NCBI RefSeq assembly: GCF_016862935.1
Contig: NZ_BONX01000056.1
Coordinates: 1 to 64,000 of the forward strand
DNA: 64,000 bases
Origin: Plantactinospora mayteni
GTDB lineage: Bacteria; Actinomycetota; Actinomycetes; Mycobacteriales; Micromonosporaceae
Direction of reading: 5' to 3'
Shown: piece by piece, positions 50,300-59,875 of the stretch
Layout: the number at the start of each line of letters is the position of its first letter
Position numbering within the stretch: the first letter of the stretch is position 1
Notes under the pieces: generated by a model
Seen by the model: the letters and a program-made list of their open reading frames with translations, nothing else
The model's database searches: none
What the model was told of the DNA's origin: nothing
Translations under genes and position numbers: made by a program

Positions 50300-51129
50300 T
50301 GAGGAACGCAAGGAGCCAGATCCCGCGCTACCTCGTCCTGGTCGTCCTCGCGGCCGTGTTCGTCGTCCCGCTGGTCTGGATGGTGCTCACCTCGGTGAAG
50401 AGCTACTCCGCGGCGCAGCAGAGCCCGCCCAGCTGGCTGCCGGACCCGGTCTCCACCTACGGCTACGACCGGCTCTTCCAGCCCGGCTCGCAGAACCCGG
50501 TGCTGCTGTGGTTCGTCAACAGCATGGCCGCCGCGACCCTGCACGCCGCGCTGGTACTGGTGACGGCGTCGACGGCCGCGTACGCGTTGGCCCGGATGCG
50601 CTTCGCCGGCCGGCGACTGGTCTTCGCCATGATCGTCGCGACGCTGTTCGTACCGCCCGCCACGCTCATCATCCCGAACTTCCTTGTCGCCGACACCCTG
50701 GACTGGTTGGACACCCTGGCCGTGGTGGTGGTGCCCAGCGCCGCCAGCGCGTTCGGCGTGTTCTTCCTGCGGCAGTTCTTCCTGACGCTGCCACGCGAAC
50801 TCGAGGAGGCCGCGATCCTCGACGGGGCCAACCAGTGGCAGGTGTTCCTGCGGGTGGTGCTGCCGCTGTCCAAGCCCGCCCTGGCCACGCTCACGGTGCT
50901 GTCGTTCCTGAGCAACTGGAACGACTTCCTGTGGCCGATCTACGTGTTGTTCAGCGCCGACCGGCTCACGCTGCCGGCCGGGCTGGGCCTGTTGCAGGGC
51001 GTCTACATCGCCGACTACCCGGTCATCATGGCCGGTGCCGTGCTGGCCAGCGTTCCCGCGCTGGTGCTGTTCGTGCTGGCCCAGCGGTACGTCATCGAAG
51101 GCGTCTCGCGCAGCGGGTTGAAGGGGTGA
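50299..51129 (+). CDS. Sugar ABC transporter permease (MalG type)
   Basis: 276 residues with six membrane helices; EAA loop ELEEAAILDGANQWQVFLRV. ATG overlaps the previous stop. Its own stop overlaps the next GTG (GTGA), so the glycosidase downstream is coupled to transporter synthesis. No ATPase gene in the operon; a shared multi-sugar ATPase is presumed. Confidence 0.92.
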   Translation: MRNARSQIPRYLVLVVLAAVFVVPLVWMVLTSVKSYSAAQQSPPSWLPDPVSTYGYDRLFQPGSQNPVLLWFVNSMAAATLHAALVLVTASTAAYALARMRFAGRRLVFAMIVATLFVPPATLIIPNFLVADTLDWLDTLAVVVVPSAASAFGVFFLRQFFLTLPRELEEAAILDGANQWQVFLRVVLPLSKPALATLTVLSFLSNWNDFLWPIYVLFSADRLTLPAGLGLLQGVYIADYPVIMAGAVLASVPALVLFVLAQRYVIEGVSRSGLKG

Positions 51130-52112
51130 GCCGTGCATTGGCCGCAGTTGTCCTCGCCGTCCTCCTGTCCAGTGGGTGTGGGCCGTCCGGCAAGGCCCCC
51201 ACGGTGAGCACCTTCACCAACCCGGTGTACGCCGGCGACGCGCCCGATCCGCAGGCATTCCGGGTCGGCGACACGTGGTACCTGGTACACACCAACGCCG
51301 GTGGGCGCAACGTACCGGTACTGACCTCACCCGACCTGGTCACCTGGACGCCCGCCGGCGACGCGCTGCCAGCACTGCCGGCCTGGGCCGACCCGGGCAG
51401 GACGTGGGCGCCCGAGGTGATCGCGCTCGCCGCCGACCGGTACGTGATGTACCCGACCGTCGCCGACCGTGCCTCTGGTCGGCAGTGCGTCGCGGTCGCG
51501 GTCGCCTCGCGGCCGGCCGGCCCGTACACCGGCCACGGCACCGGGCCGCTGATCTGCCAGGCCGACCTGGGTGGCTCCATCGACGCCAGCCCGTTCCGGG
51601 ACACCGACGGATCGCTGTACCTGCTGTGGAAGAACGACGGCAACGCGATCGGCGTCGACACCTGGCTGTGGGCGCAGCGCCTGTCCGCCGACGGGCTGAG
51701 CCTCACCGGTGAGCCGGTGCGGCTGCTCAAGCAGACCGAGCCGTGGGAGGGGCGGGTCGTCGAGGGCCCGTTCCTCTGGCGGCAGGACGGCCGGCTGTAC
51801 CTGTTCTACGCGGCCAACGCCTACGACAGGGCCGAGTACGCGGAGGGCTACGCCGTCTGCGAGACGCCGCTCGGCCCGTGTGTCAAAGCGGCGGAGAACC
51901 CGATCCTCAGGTCCGGCGACGGAGCCTCCGGCCCGGGACACGCCTCGGTGGTCGAGCACGACGGGCGAACCTGGCTGCTGTACCACGCCTGGCCCGAAGG
52001 TGCCGAGGGCGCGGTCGACCCCGGCCGCAGACTCTGGCTCGACGAAGTGACCTGGTCCGACGGCCGGCCGGCCGTCAACGGACCGACCGCAGGCCCGCAA
52101 CGCCGTCCGTGA
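51126..52112 (+). CDS. Lipoprotein glycoside hydrolase, GH43
   Basis: 328 residues from GTG overlapping the permease stop. Short signal VSRALAAVVLAVLL with lipobox SSGC anchors it outside the membrane. Five-bladed propeller motifs: general base Asp in DAPDPQAFRVGDTWYL, pKa-modulating Asp in SIDASPFRD and acid Glu in VVEGPFLW. It probably cleaves arabinose side chains or arabinan close to the importer. The frame downstream has no break. Confidence 0.87.
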   Translation: MSRALAAVVLAVLLSSGCGPSGKAPTVSTFTNPVYAGDAPDPQAFRVGDTWYLVHTNAGGRNVPVLTSPDLVTWTPAGDALPALPAWADPGRTWAPEVIALAADRYVMYPTVADRASGRQCVAVAVASRPAGPYTGHGTGPLICQADLGGSIDASPFRDTDGSLYLLWKNDGNAIGVDTWLWAQRLSADGLSLTGEPVRLLKQTEPWEGRVVEGPFLWRQDGRLYLFYAANAYDRAEYAEGYAVCETPLGPCVKAAENPILRSGDGASGPGHASVVEHDGRTWLLYHAWPEGAEGAVDPGRRLWLDEVTWSDGRPAVNGPTAGPQRRP

Positions 52113-52125
52113 CCGAGGAGCGCTC

Positions 52126-53907
52126 ATGAAACCGTCCCGCCGGATCGCCGTCGTCGCTACCGCTACCGCTGCCGTTGCCGCGACGCTCACTGTGCCCAGC
52201 GCCGGCGTAGCGCCGCCGGCGAACGCCCACCCGGGGCAACCGGCGAACCAGCCCGCCAGCTATGTCAACCCGGTCTCCGCCCCCGCGGCGGACACGCTCG
52301 CCGATCCGGCCGTGATCCGCGGCGGCGACGGATCCTGGTACGCCTTCGGCACCAGCGACCCGCTCAAGGCCGGCGAGACCGCCCACCGGCCCATCCCGAT
52401 CCTCCGCTCGGACGACCTCGTGAGCTGGACGTACGCCGGTGACGCGGTCACGAGCCGACCAGCGTGGGCCACGCCCACCGCTGGCCTGTGGGCGCCGGAC
52501 ATCCGGCGAATCGGCGACCGGTACGTCCTCTACTACACGGTCACCGACACCACGCTCAACCCCGGCGACGACTCGGCGATCGGCGTCGCGACCGCGCCCA
52601 CACCGCTCGGACCGTGGACCGACAGCGGCGGGCCTGTCGTCGGACCGCGACCCGCACCGGGCGGCGGCTTCCTGTGGACGTTCGACCCGGCCCACCTCGT
52701 CGACGCCGAGGGCCGGCAGTGGCTCTACTACGGCTCCTACTTCGGCGGCATCTTCACCGTGCCGCTCACGGCCGACGGGCTACGGACCGCCGGTACGCCC
52801 ACCCAGGTCACGATCGACAACCGCTACGAGGGTGCGTACGTCGTCCGCCGTGCCGGCTGGTACTACCTCTTCGGGTCGGCGGCCAACTGCTGCGCCGGTC
52901 CGACCACCGGATACAGCGTGTTCGCGGGCCGCTCCCGCAACCCCGCCGGTCCGTTCCTGGACCGGGCCGGGGTGTCGCTGCTCACCTCGCGGGTCGGCGG
53001 CACCCCGGTGATCCAGCCCAACGGCAACCGCTGGATCGGCACCGGGCACAACGCGGTCGTCACCGATCTCGCGGGTCAGGACTGGCTCGTCTACCACGCT
53101 ATCGACCGCAACGTGCCGTACCTCAACGAGCCGTACGGCATCAACCGCCGACCGATGCTCATCGACCGGCTCGACTGGGCGCACGGCTGGCCGACCGTCC
53201 GCAACGGACGGTGGGCCTCCGACACGCCGCAGCCCGCGCCCGTCACGCGCCGCCACCAGGGTAGCGGCGGTACGGAGCCGCCGGCGCGCGATCCGCGTCA
53301 GGGCCAGCCGATCCGGTCGGCGTCCGACGAGTTCGGCGGTACGACGCTCGGCCCTGCCTGGAGCTGGGTCCGGCGGGATCCGAACGCAACGGTCGGCGGC
53401 GGCGCGCTGCGGTGGCCGACGCAGGCCGCCGACCTGGTCGGCACCGGCAACACCGCCTCGGTTCTGGTCCGCGACGCGCCGGCCGGCGACTACATCGTCG
53501 AGACCAAGCTCAGCATCGACCTGGGCGTCGACACGGTGCGAAACTTCCAGCAGGCCGGCCTGATCGTGTACGCCGGCGACGACGACTTCGCCCGGCTGAG
53601 CCACGTCGCCATCTGGAACACCCGCCAGATCGAGTTCGGCCGCGAGATCCCATACGCCGGACGGCTTTCGTACGGCGGCATGGTCGAAGGCCCGCCCGCC
53701 GACACGACCTGGCTGCGCCTCGCACACACCGAGGTCGGGGGCGAGCACCGGTACCGGGCCGGCTACAGCCGCGACGGCCAGCACTGGACGTGGGGCGGGA
53801 CATGGACTCTCGGCGCCGGTACGACGCCTCGGATCGGGCTGATCTCGCACGGCGGCGACGATCCACAAGCGACGGCGGTGTTCGACTACTTCCGCGCGTA
53901 CCGCTGA
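52126..53907 (+). CDS. Secreted arabinanase-like GH43 with C-terminal beta-sandwich
   Basis: 593 residues. Sec signal (MKPSRRIAVVATATAAVAA, ending near ANA). GH43 propeller (about 45-375): Asp in LADPAVIRGGDGSWYAFG, Asp in FLWTFDPAHL and Glu in DNRYEGAYVV. After a Pro/Gly linker a C-terminal domain (about 395-593) begins SDEFGGTTLGPAWSWVRRDP and ends AVFDYFRAYR, the GH43 C2 / DUF1349-like beta sandwich. GAGGAGC precedes the ATG. It would start arabinan or arabinoxylan breakdown outside the cell for import by the adjacent transporter. Confidence 0.9.
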   Translation: MKPSRRIAVVATATAAVAATLTVPSAGVAPPANAHPGQPANQPASYVNPVSAPAADTLADPAVIRGGDGSWYAFGTSDPLKAGETAHRPIPILRSDDLVSWTYAGDAVTSRPAWATPTAGLWAPDIRRIGDRYVLYYTVTDTTLNPGDDSAIGVATAPTPLGPWTDSGGPVVGPRPAPGGGFLWTFDPAHLVDAEGRQWLYYGSYFGGIFTVPLTADGLRTAGTPTQVTIDNRYEGAYVVRRAGWYYLFGSAANCCAGPTTGYSVFAGRSRNPAGPFLDRAGVSLLTSRVGGTPVIQPNGNRWIGTGHNAVVTDLAGQDWLVYHAIDRNVPYLNEPYGINRRPMLIDRLDWAHGWPTVRNGRWASDTPQPAPVTRRHQGSGGTEPPARDPRQGQPIRSASDEFGGTTLGPAWSWVRRDPNATVGGGALRWPTQAADLVGTGNTASVLVRDAPAGDYIVETKLSIDLGVDTVRNFQQAGLIVYAGDDDFARLSHVAIWNTRQIEFGREIPYAGRLSYGGMVEGPPADTTWLRLAHTEVGGEHRYRAGYSRDGQHWTWGGTWTLGAGTTPRIGLISHGGDDPQATAVFDYFRAYR

Positions 53908-54085
53908 CCCGCGGACGCGGAGACGCCGGTGGGCAGGACTCTCGTCCTGACCCCTGTCATCCCAGCTTGTGCCTGTTGAATCCGGAGACTCCGCACCCAC
54001 CGGGGCCTTGCTGCTACCTTCTCGGCTCGCCGAAGACGCCCGCTACCCATGATGAAAATGGCTCAAAAGATCTAAACTGATTAAC

Positions 54086-54433
54086 GTGACCCATCCCAGT
54101 CCAGAGTCGACGCCGGCCGCACACCGGGAGCGGCGTACCTCTGCCGCCGCTACCACCAGCCTGATCTTCGCCATTTTTGGCGTGGTGGGGGGCTGCCTGA
54201 TCTGCGGGCTGCCCCCGATCATCGCCATCATTACCGGACATATCGGCGTCGCTCGTACCCGTCAAGGCGAGCTCAAAGGGCATGGGATGGCTCTCGCCGG
54301 TCTGATCATGGGCTACGTGTTGATACTCCCCACCGCCGTGATTGCCCTGGCAATCGTCGTCAACCCGGCGAGTGTGACGGATATCTTGGAGGGCTTCCGA
54401 CATTTCTTCGAGAATCTGGTGGCCCGCATCTGA
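54086..54433 (+). CDS. DUF4190 domain membrane protein
   Basis: 115 residues. Two membrane helices around GHIGVARTRQGELKGHGMAL, the DUF4190 core (GH-x-ALxxIxR...G-x-GMA); the role is unknown. The GTG start has no Shine-Dalgarno; TAAACT (54073-54078) seven bases before it suggests leaderless transcription. The 178-bp gap upstream holds nothing else recognised. Confidence 0.82.
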   Translation: MTHPSPESTPAAHRERRTSAAATTSLIFAIFGVVGGCLICGLPPIIAIITGHIGVARTRQGELKGHGMALAGLIMGYVLILPTAVIALAIVVNPASVTDILEGFRHFFENLVARI

Positions 54434-54657
54434 GGGGTATGAGATTGAGCCATTTCGGGCACCCGCCCGTAAGCACGGCGCTTGATCATTCCTCGCATGT
54501 TCGGATCTTGACAAACCACCTATCCACCGGAACGCGCACAGCACACGCTGGGCGCGGCGGCAGCCCTCTCCGGCGATCAGGCCCTTCAGCCATCGGGAGG
54601 TGCGTCTTACCCGTGGGCGGCGCGGCGACGTGGTACGACTGCTTCAGCGACAAGCCG

Positions 54658-55890
54658 ATGAAGCGGGGCGGGCCGGTGACGACGAACAGAGTGGCCAATC
54701 TGCTGCGCAAGCGTGGGAGTCCGCAGCGGCCGACCTTCCTGGAACTGTTCTTCGATCTGGTGTACGTCTTCGCGCTCACCCGGATCGTAGCCGAGTTGGT
54801 GCTGGACTACACCAGCGGCCACGTCGCCGAGACGTTGACCACTACCCTTTCGGAAACCGGCGAGACTCTGCTGCTGTTCCTGGCCATGTGGTGGATCTGG
54901 ACCCAGACGGCGTGGATGACCAGCCGATTCGACCCGTTCCAGCCGGCGATCCAGTTCGTTGTCCTCACGACGATGCTCGGGAGCCTGTTCCTGGGGGTCG
55001 CGATATCCGGGGCTCTCGCCGAGACCGGCCTGCTCTTCGCGAGCACGTACGTTGCGATCCAGTTGGGCCGCACCCTTTTCTTCGTAGTCACCCTGCGGGG
55101 CCACGATCTGCGCCATGTCAACATGCGGGCGCTCGTCTGGTTCGGCGCATCGGCCGTACCGTGGCTCACCGGAGCTTTCGCACCAGAGTTGACACGCAAT
55201 TTGCTGTGGCTGCTGGCTCTGGCGATCGACTACCTGGGGGGCACACTCGGCTGGCCGGTACCGCGGCTGGGGCGCCCGCACGTATCCCCGTGGGCCGTCG
55301 CGGGCGACCACCTGGCCGAACGCTACTGGCTCCTCGCCATCGTCGCGCTTGGTGAGACGATCCTGACCGCCGGATCGACTCTTCTACACGGCCCGATCGT
55401 GGCTCAACGAATATCGGCCCTTGTCCTGTCGTTCGTCACCACGGTGTTGCTGTGGCGGATCTACTTCTACCGAGCCGGCCAGATCTTGGGCGAGGCCATC
55501 GCGGCATCCGCCGATCCCGGCCGACTCGGTCGGTCAGCCGAACTCTCCCACCTGCTCATGGTGGCCGGCATCCTCCTTACCTCAGCCGGTTCCGAACTCG
55601 TCCTCAACGATCCATCCGGGCACGCCAAACCAGCCTGGGTCGGCGCCATCCTCGGCGGGCCCGCCCTTTACCTCGCCGGGCGCGCAGTATTCGAGCACGT
55701 GGCCTTTGCTCGCGTGTCTCGGCCACGACCGATCGGGATCCTCGTCCTGGCGGCCATCGCACCGGTGATGGTCGGCCTGCCGCCACTCGGGGTCGCCGCA
55801 GCCGCTGCCGCCGTCCTGCTCGGTGTCGCCGTCTCGGACGCGATCCGAGCCCACGGACGCCCACTGGAGCGGGCCTCGCCGCCCCGCTGA
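54658..55890 (+). CDS. Low temperature requirement A (LtrA) family membrane protein
   Basis: 410 residues from ATG (MKRGGPVTTNRVANLLRK). Family start FLELFFDLVYVFALTRIV, then about eleven membrane helices with WWIWTQTAWMTSRFDP and DHLAERYWLLAIVALGETIL conserved. Named after a Listeria gene; function is not established. The frame is open back to 54439, but that part has no membrane or family signal; a GTG at 54676 is also possible. Confidence 0.85.
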   Translation: MKRGGPVTTNRVANLLRKRGSPQRPTFLELFFDLVYVFALTRIVAELVLDYTSGHVAETLTTTLSETGETLLLFLAMWWIWTQTAWMTSRFDPFQPAIQFVVLTTMLGSLFLGVAISGALAETGLLFASTYVAIQLGRTLFFVVTLRGHDLRHVNMRALVWFGASAVPWLTGAFAPELTRNLLWLLALAIDYLGGTLGWPVPRLGRPHVSPWAVAGDHLAERYWLLAIVALGETILTAGSTLLHGPIVAQRISALVLSFVTTVLLWRIYFYRAGQILGEAIAASADPGRLGRSAELSHLLMVAGILLTSAGSELVLNDPSGHAKPAWVGAILGGPALYLAGRAVFEHVAFARVSRPRPIGILVLAAIAPVMVGLPPLGVAAAAAAVLLGVAVSDAIRAHGRPLERASPPR

Positions 55891-56093
55891 CGCATGCCCG
55901 TTACCCCGCCGGATCAGAGTCGATCTAACGATCTCGTGCATGGTCGCGGGTCCTTGGGCATCGGTGACCGTCGCTTCGGTCAGTTCTGTGGCGAGGTCCG
56001 CCCCGGCTCGGTGCAGGACGTCACCCAGGCCCGTACCGCCGGGCTCGTCGACCTCCTCCTCCACACGCCGCTCGGCGTGTCGGCATTACGTAG
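55891..56093. other. Short region without recognised gene
   Basis: About 200 bp between the LtrA stop and the glycosidase fragment. Frames in both directions look non-coding or are fragments I cannot place. It forms the 5' side of a degraded segment. Confidence 0.4.
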
Positions 56094-56402
56094 GTCGAGC
56101 TGGCCAACTGTCTGAAGTCGCTCGGTGCCGACGAGGCACTCGACCTCGACGGCGGCGGATCCAGCACCCTGGTGGCCCGGTTGCCCGGCTCCTCCTCGCT
56201 CTCGGTCCGCGACACTCCCTCCGACGGCACCCAGCGTGCCGTGCCGAACGGGATCGGCTTCGTCTCCACCGCCCAGCCCCGCACGTGCCTGACCGCGAAC
56301 CTGAACGTCACCGCGTACCCGGCGCTGTCCTCGGGTGCCACCGGTGCCGCGGTCACCGCCGTGCAGTGCCTGCTCAACAACGTCGGGTTCGACCCCAGGC
56401 AC
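56094..56402 (+). pseudogene. Fragment of phosphodiester glycosidase (NAGPA) with peptidoglycan-binding domain
   Basis: The plus frame after a TAG at 56091 reads VELANCLKSLGADEALDLDG then GGSSTLVARLPG and RAVPNGIGF, the C-terminal signature of NAGPA-type domains. It continues into YPALSSGATGAAVTAVQCLL and NNVGFDP, the start of a peptidoglycan_binding_1 domain. It has no start, and stops in the middle of the second domain where transposase sequence begins. A secreted cell-wall-associated hydrolase was therefore cut at both ends. Confidence 0.75.
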
Positions 56403-56550
56403 CACGTCGTTCCGGTTCACCACCCACCTGCTCGATGCCGGTATCGACGCCTCGATCGGCAGCGTCGGTGACGCCCTGGACAACGCGCTGATGGAGTCCA
56501 CCATCGGCCTCTACAAGACCGAGCTGATCGAGCTACGGCTGGAGTATTGA
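56403..56550 (+). mobile_element. IS3-family transposase C-terminal remnant
   Basis: Another plus frame reads SFRFTTHLLDAGIDASIGSV then GDALDNALMESTIGLYKTELI, the end of the IS3 rve/DDE domain with its catalytic Glu (ES). Only about 50 residues survive and no inverted repeats are evident. The last residues, ELRLEY and a stop, are the same as the end of the IS701-like remnant 3 kb away. Confidence 0.75.
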
Positions 56551-56677
56551 CCAGCGCAGACGGCATTCTCGACACCCGCAGGGTCGCGGTTGCGGCGGCG
56601 TGCCCGACGATGCCTTCAGCTTGACCGGGTTGGACGATCGGCCCATCCGACAGTGCTCGACAAGGCCCCAGCACTGC

Positions 56678-59473
56678 TCACGGGCGGTCAATGTGGCGTC
56701 CATCGGGTCGGACTTCTCCGTGGGTGGTGCCGAGTTCCGCCAGCCGAGCCCTGACCTCGGCCGCCGCGTCGGTGTCACCGATCTCGGTGAACAGCAGGTG
56801 CGCCTCGCGCAGGTGGTGGACGGTGCGTGCCTGGCGGAGGTCAGCGAGCCGTACCAGCGATATCGCCGCTTGCCAGCGGTCGCCCTGCGTTAGGCTCGTC
56901 TCGACCGCGCGACTGTAGTAATCCGCGGCCCGACCAAGCTGGCCCGAGTCCCGGTGCAGATCGCCGAGGCTGCACAGGGTGAAGCGCTGCCCGTCGGAGT
57001 CGCCTACCGCTCGCTGGATCTCCAAAGCTCGCCGCAGGTGGTCGGCGGCTTTGGCGAAGTCCTTGCGCTGCCGGTGAACGTCCCCGAGGTTGTTCAGGCT
57101 GTATGCCTGTCCCCTTCGGTCGCCAACCGCGCGAAACAACGTGAACGCTTCCCGGTGCCGGTCGAGCGCCTCGTCGAAGCGGCCGAGGCGATCGTAGGTC
57201 ACCCCGAGATTGTTGAGGTTCCAGGCCGCCAAGTGGTCATTGCCCGTGCCGGCGAACAGTTCGGCGGCCCGCAGGTGACACTCCAGTGACGCGTCGAACT
57301 CGTGGATGTCGTCATAGGCCACGCCGAGCCCGTTCAGCATCGTGGCCTCGCCGGCCCGGTCACCTACCCGCACCGCCGAGTCGAGGCCGGTTCGGTGAGT
57401 GGCGATACAGTCGTCCCAGTGTTTGCTGATGTTGAAATAGGCCAGCGATGCCGCGGCGATCCGCCAGGCCAGGTCGTGCTCCCCGCGTTCGGCTGCCGCC
57501 GTGACCAGAGACGCCAGCGTGGGCCGTTCCACGCCGTACCAGGCCAACGCCTCGGCGATGTCCGAGAAGACGATTCCCGGTGACTGTGCGTCATGTTCCA
57601 CCGGTAGCTCGGGTGACTGCGGGATCAGTACGTGCCTCGCGGCGATCGCGGTGTGCAGATACCAGGTGAATACCCGGCGGAGTGCGGCCTGCCGGATGGC
57701 CGGACTCTCGTCCTCGGCGGCCCGTTCGGCGGCGTAGGCGCGGAGCAGGTCGTGCATGCCGAACCGGCCGTCGGGCAGCTCATCGACCAGATAAGCACGG
57801 GCCAGCGACTCAAGTGCCCGCCGGGTCGTCCGCTGATCGTGGCCCCCCAACGCGGCGAGCGTATCCGTCGCCGTATCCCACGGATGCAGTCCCATCAAGC
57901 GGAAAAGGGTCGCTGCGTCCGGCGGCAGGTGGCGGTAGGACCAGGAGAACACCGCGCGGATGTTGGTATGTGGGTCAGCGCCCGCGTCGAGTACGTCGAG
58001 CCGACCGACATCATCGCCGAGCGCGGCCACCAAATCGGCGACCCGTAGCCCGTTGCGTGTTCGGACGGACTCCGCCGCGATTCGTAGCGCCAGCGGGAGG
58101 CGGGCACAGCGGTCCACCAGAGCGGTCAGCGCGCCCGGGTCACCCTGCTCCCCGATCAGCGCACGCACTAGGGTCAGCGCCTCATCGGGAGCAAGTCGGT
58201 CCAGGTCGATACGGCGCGCTCCATCCCGCACGACAAGACCCGCCAGCGAGTCCCTACTCGTGACCAGGACGAAGCAAGACCGGCTGCCGGGCAGCAGCGG
58301 CCGCACCTGTTCCACGGTCCGGGCGTTGTCCAGCACCACCAGAATCCGCCGGTTGTGCACCAACGAGCGGAACCTGGCCGCACGCTCGACCAACTGGACC
58401 GGGATGGCCGCACCGTCCACGCCGAGCGCGCGCAGGAATCCGGCCAACGCGTCCCCTGCCGTAACCGGGTCGCCCGGACCGTAGCCGTGCAGGTCGACGT
58501 AGAGCTGCCCGTCGGGAAACTCCCCGCTGTTGCGGTGCGCCCAGCGGACCGCGAGCGCCGTCTTGCCCACGCCCGCGGTGCCGGCGATCGCGGCGACCGG
58601 CGCCGCATCGTCCGCATCCGACCACATGCCGTCCAGAGCGGACAGGTCGGTGGCGCGACCGACGAAGCCAGGCGTGTCACGGGGTAGCTGAGCTGGTACT
58701 GCCAGACCTCCGGCGTTGACGGCCACCGGTCTGGTTGGTGCGGCATCGAGCGGCTCCCCGGCGAGAATCCGCGCCTGCAGCCAGCGAAGCTCCAAGCCGG
58801 GCTCCACGCCCAACTCGTCGCTGAACGTGGTGTGCGCGCTCCGGTAGGCCGCCAGCGCATCGGCTCGGCGGCCGGCCCCGTACAGGGCGATGATGAGCAG
58901 TTGGCGGGACCGCTCCCGCAACGGGTGCAGGCGCACGAGTTCGGCAAGTTTCGCGACTGTGGTCTCACCGTGCCCGCAGGCGATCTCTGCTTCGTAGAGA
59001 TCCTCGGTCGCGATCAGCTTTCGCTCGGTCAGCCGGGCCGACTCGTCGGTGAGTATCGGTACGTCCAGACCGGCGAACGGATCACCACGCCACAGGCCCA
59101 GTGCCTGGCGAAGAATCTCCGCACGGCGATTGGGCTCGCCGTCCGGCACACGGATGCCGTCATCAAGGAGCGCGTCGAACCGCTGAGCGTCCAGCTCGTC
59201 CGGCGCCACGTTCAGACAGTAGCCGTCTTGGCCGAACCTGATGTGGTTCACGTCGCCGAGCACCCGGCGCAGCTTGTGCACGTGCTGCTGGAGCTTCGGC
59301 CCTGCGCGCTCGTCCGGCTCGCCCCACAGCGTCTCGGCCAGCACATGTGTCGGCACCTCGACATTGGCGCGGGCTAACAGCACGGCGAGCAGGATGTGCT
59401 GCAACCGTCCCCTGACGGGCAGCGATCGGCCATCCTGCCGCACCCGCACCGGTCCGAGAACCTCGAAGTGCAT
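56678..59473 (-). CDS. SARP/AfsR-type regulator with NB-ARC and TPR domains
   Basis: 931 residues from ATG (MHFEVLGPVRVRQDGRSLPV) with GGGAGGAAGG upstream. Winged HTH (about 1-92), BTAD (about 98-243), NB-ARC ATPase with Walker A GTAGVGKTALAV near 297 and VLDNA near 375, and five or more TPR repeats at the C terminus (LNNLGVTYDRLGRFDEALDR and similar). This is the AfsR/DnrI design, controlling secondary metabolism or differentiation. No biosynthetic cluster is adjacent. Insertion-sequence remnants flank it on both sides, so it may have been moved or cut from its original context. Confidence 0.92.
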   Translation of the reverse strand: MHFEVLGPVRVRQDGRSLPVRGRLQHILLAVLLARANVEVPTHVLAETLWGEPDERAGPKLQQHVHKLRRVLGDVNHIRFGQDGYCLNVAPDELDAQRFDALLDDGIRVPDGEPNRRAEILRQALGLWRGDPFAGLDVPILTDESARLTERKLIATEDLYEAEIACGHGETTVAKLAELVRLHPLRERSRQLLIIALYGAGRRADALAAYRSAHTTFSDELGVEPGLELRWLQARILAGEPLDAAPTRPVAVNAGGLAVPAQLPRDTPGFVGRATDLSALDGMWSDADDAAPVAAIAGTAGVGKTALAVRWAHRNSGEFPDGQLYVDLHGYGPGDPVTAGDALAGFLRALGVDGAAIPVQLVERAARFRSLVHNRRILVVLDNARTVEQVRPLLPGSRSCFVLVTSRDSLAGLVVRDGARRIDLDRLAPDEALTLVRALIGEQGDPGALTALVDRCARLPLALRIAAESVRTRNGLRVADLVAALGDDVGRLDVLDAGADPHTNIRAVFSWSYRHLPPDAATLFRLMGLHPWDTATDTLAALGGHDQRTTRRALESLARAYLVDELPDGRFGMHDLLRAYAAERAAEDESPAIRQAALRRVFTWYLHTAIAARHVLIPQSPELPVEHDAQSPGIVFSDIAEALAWYGVERPTLASLVTAAAERGEHDLAWRIAAASLAYFNISKHWDDCIATHRTGLDSAVRVGDRAGEATMLNGLGVAYDDIHEFDASLECHLRAAELFAGTGNDHLAAWNLNNLGVTYDRLGRFDEALDRHREAFTLFRAVGDRRGQAYSLNNLGDVHRQRKDFAKAADHLRRALEIQRAVGDSDGQRFTLCSLGDLHRDSGQLGRAADYYSRAVETSLTQGDRWQAAISLVRLADLRQARTVHHLREAHLLFTEIGDTDAAAEVRARLAELGTTHGEVRPDGRHIDRP

Positions 59474-59511
59474 CGCACCTTCCTCCCTGCGAAGGAGCAG
59501 GTGACGCCGGT

Positions 59512-59763
59512 TATGTGCGCCCACGCCTACCTCGCCGTCACCGCCGCACACGCGGAAAAGGGGGCTCTAAATCCCATCGGTACGGGCTCATCGCACTCAC
59601 CTTGGGCGAGGTCCGCCGTCTCCTGGCACACCTGATCACCAGCATCCGCCCACTCGATCACATATATCGATGGTCGCAGTGGCGCCGTCGCCACCAGTAC
59701 CGGGCTAAAGTAAGCCACTACCAGCGAAGACTCCGGATTCAGCAGGTGCGGCTGGAGTACTAG
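59512..59763 (+). mobile_element. IS701-like transposase C-terminal remnant, frameshifted
   Basis: One frame reads VMCAHAYLAVTAAHAEKG, and after a shift near 59560 another reads GLIALTLGEVRRLLAHLI, then WSQWRRRHQYRAKVSHYQRR and a stop. These are the closing motifs of IS701/DDE_5 transposases. The N-terminal DDE parts are absent. It lies just upstream of the SARP start. Confidence 0.7.
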
Positions 59764-59875
59764 AGGCTGTTGTGTGCGGCCGCGGCGCTGCCGGCATCGA
59801 CAGCGGCGCGGCCGCCCGAGCGCACCGCCATTTGAACATCTACCATCCAGGACGCTTGATCGATACAGTCTCTCT

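Noticed and set aside
55894-56115. Small plus-strand frame before the NAGPA fragment
   Set aside because: No family resemblance, ends within the degraded segment, and no ribosome site.
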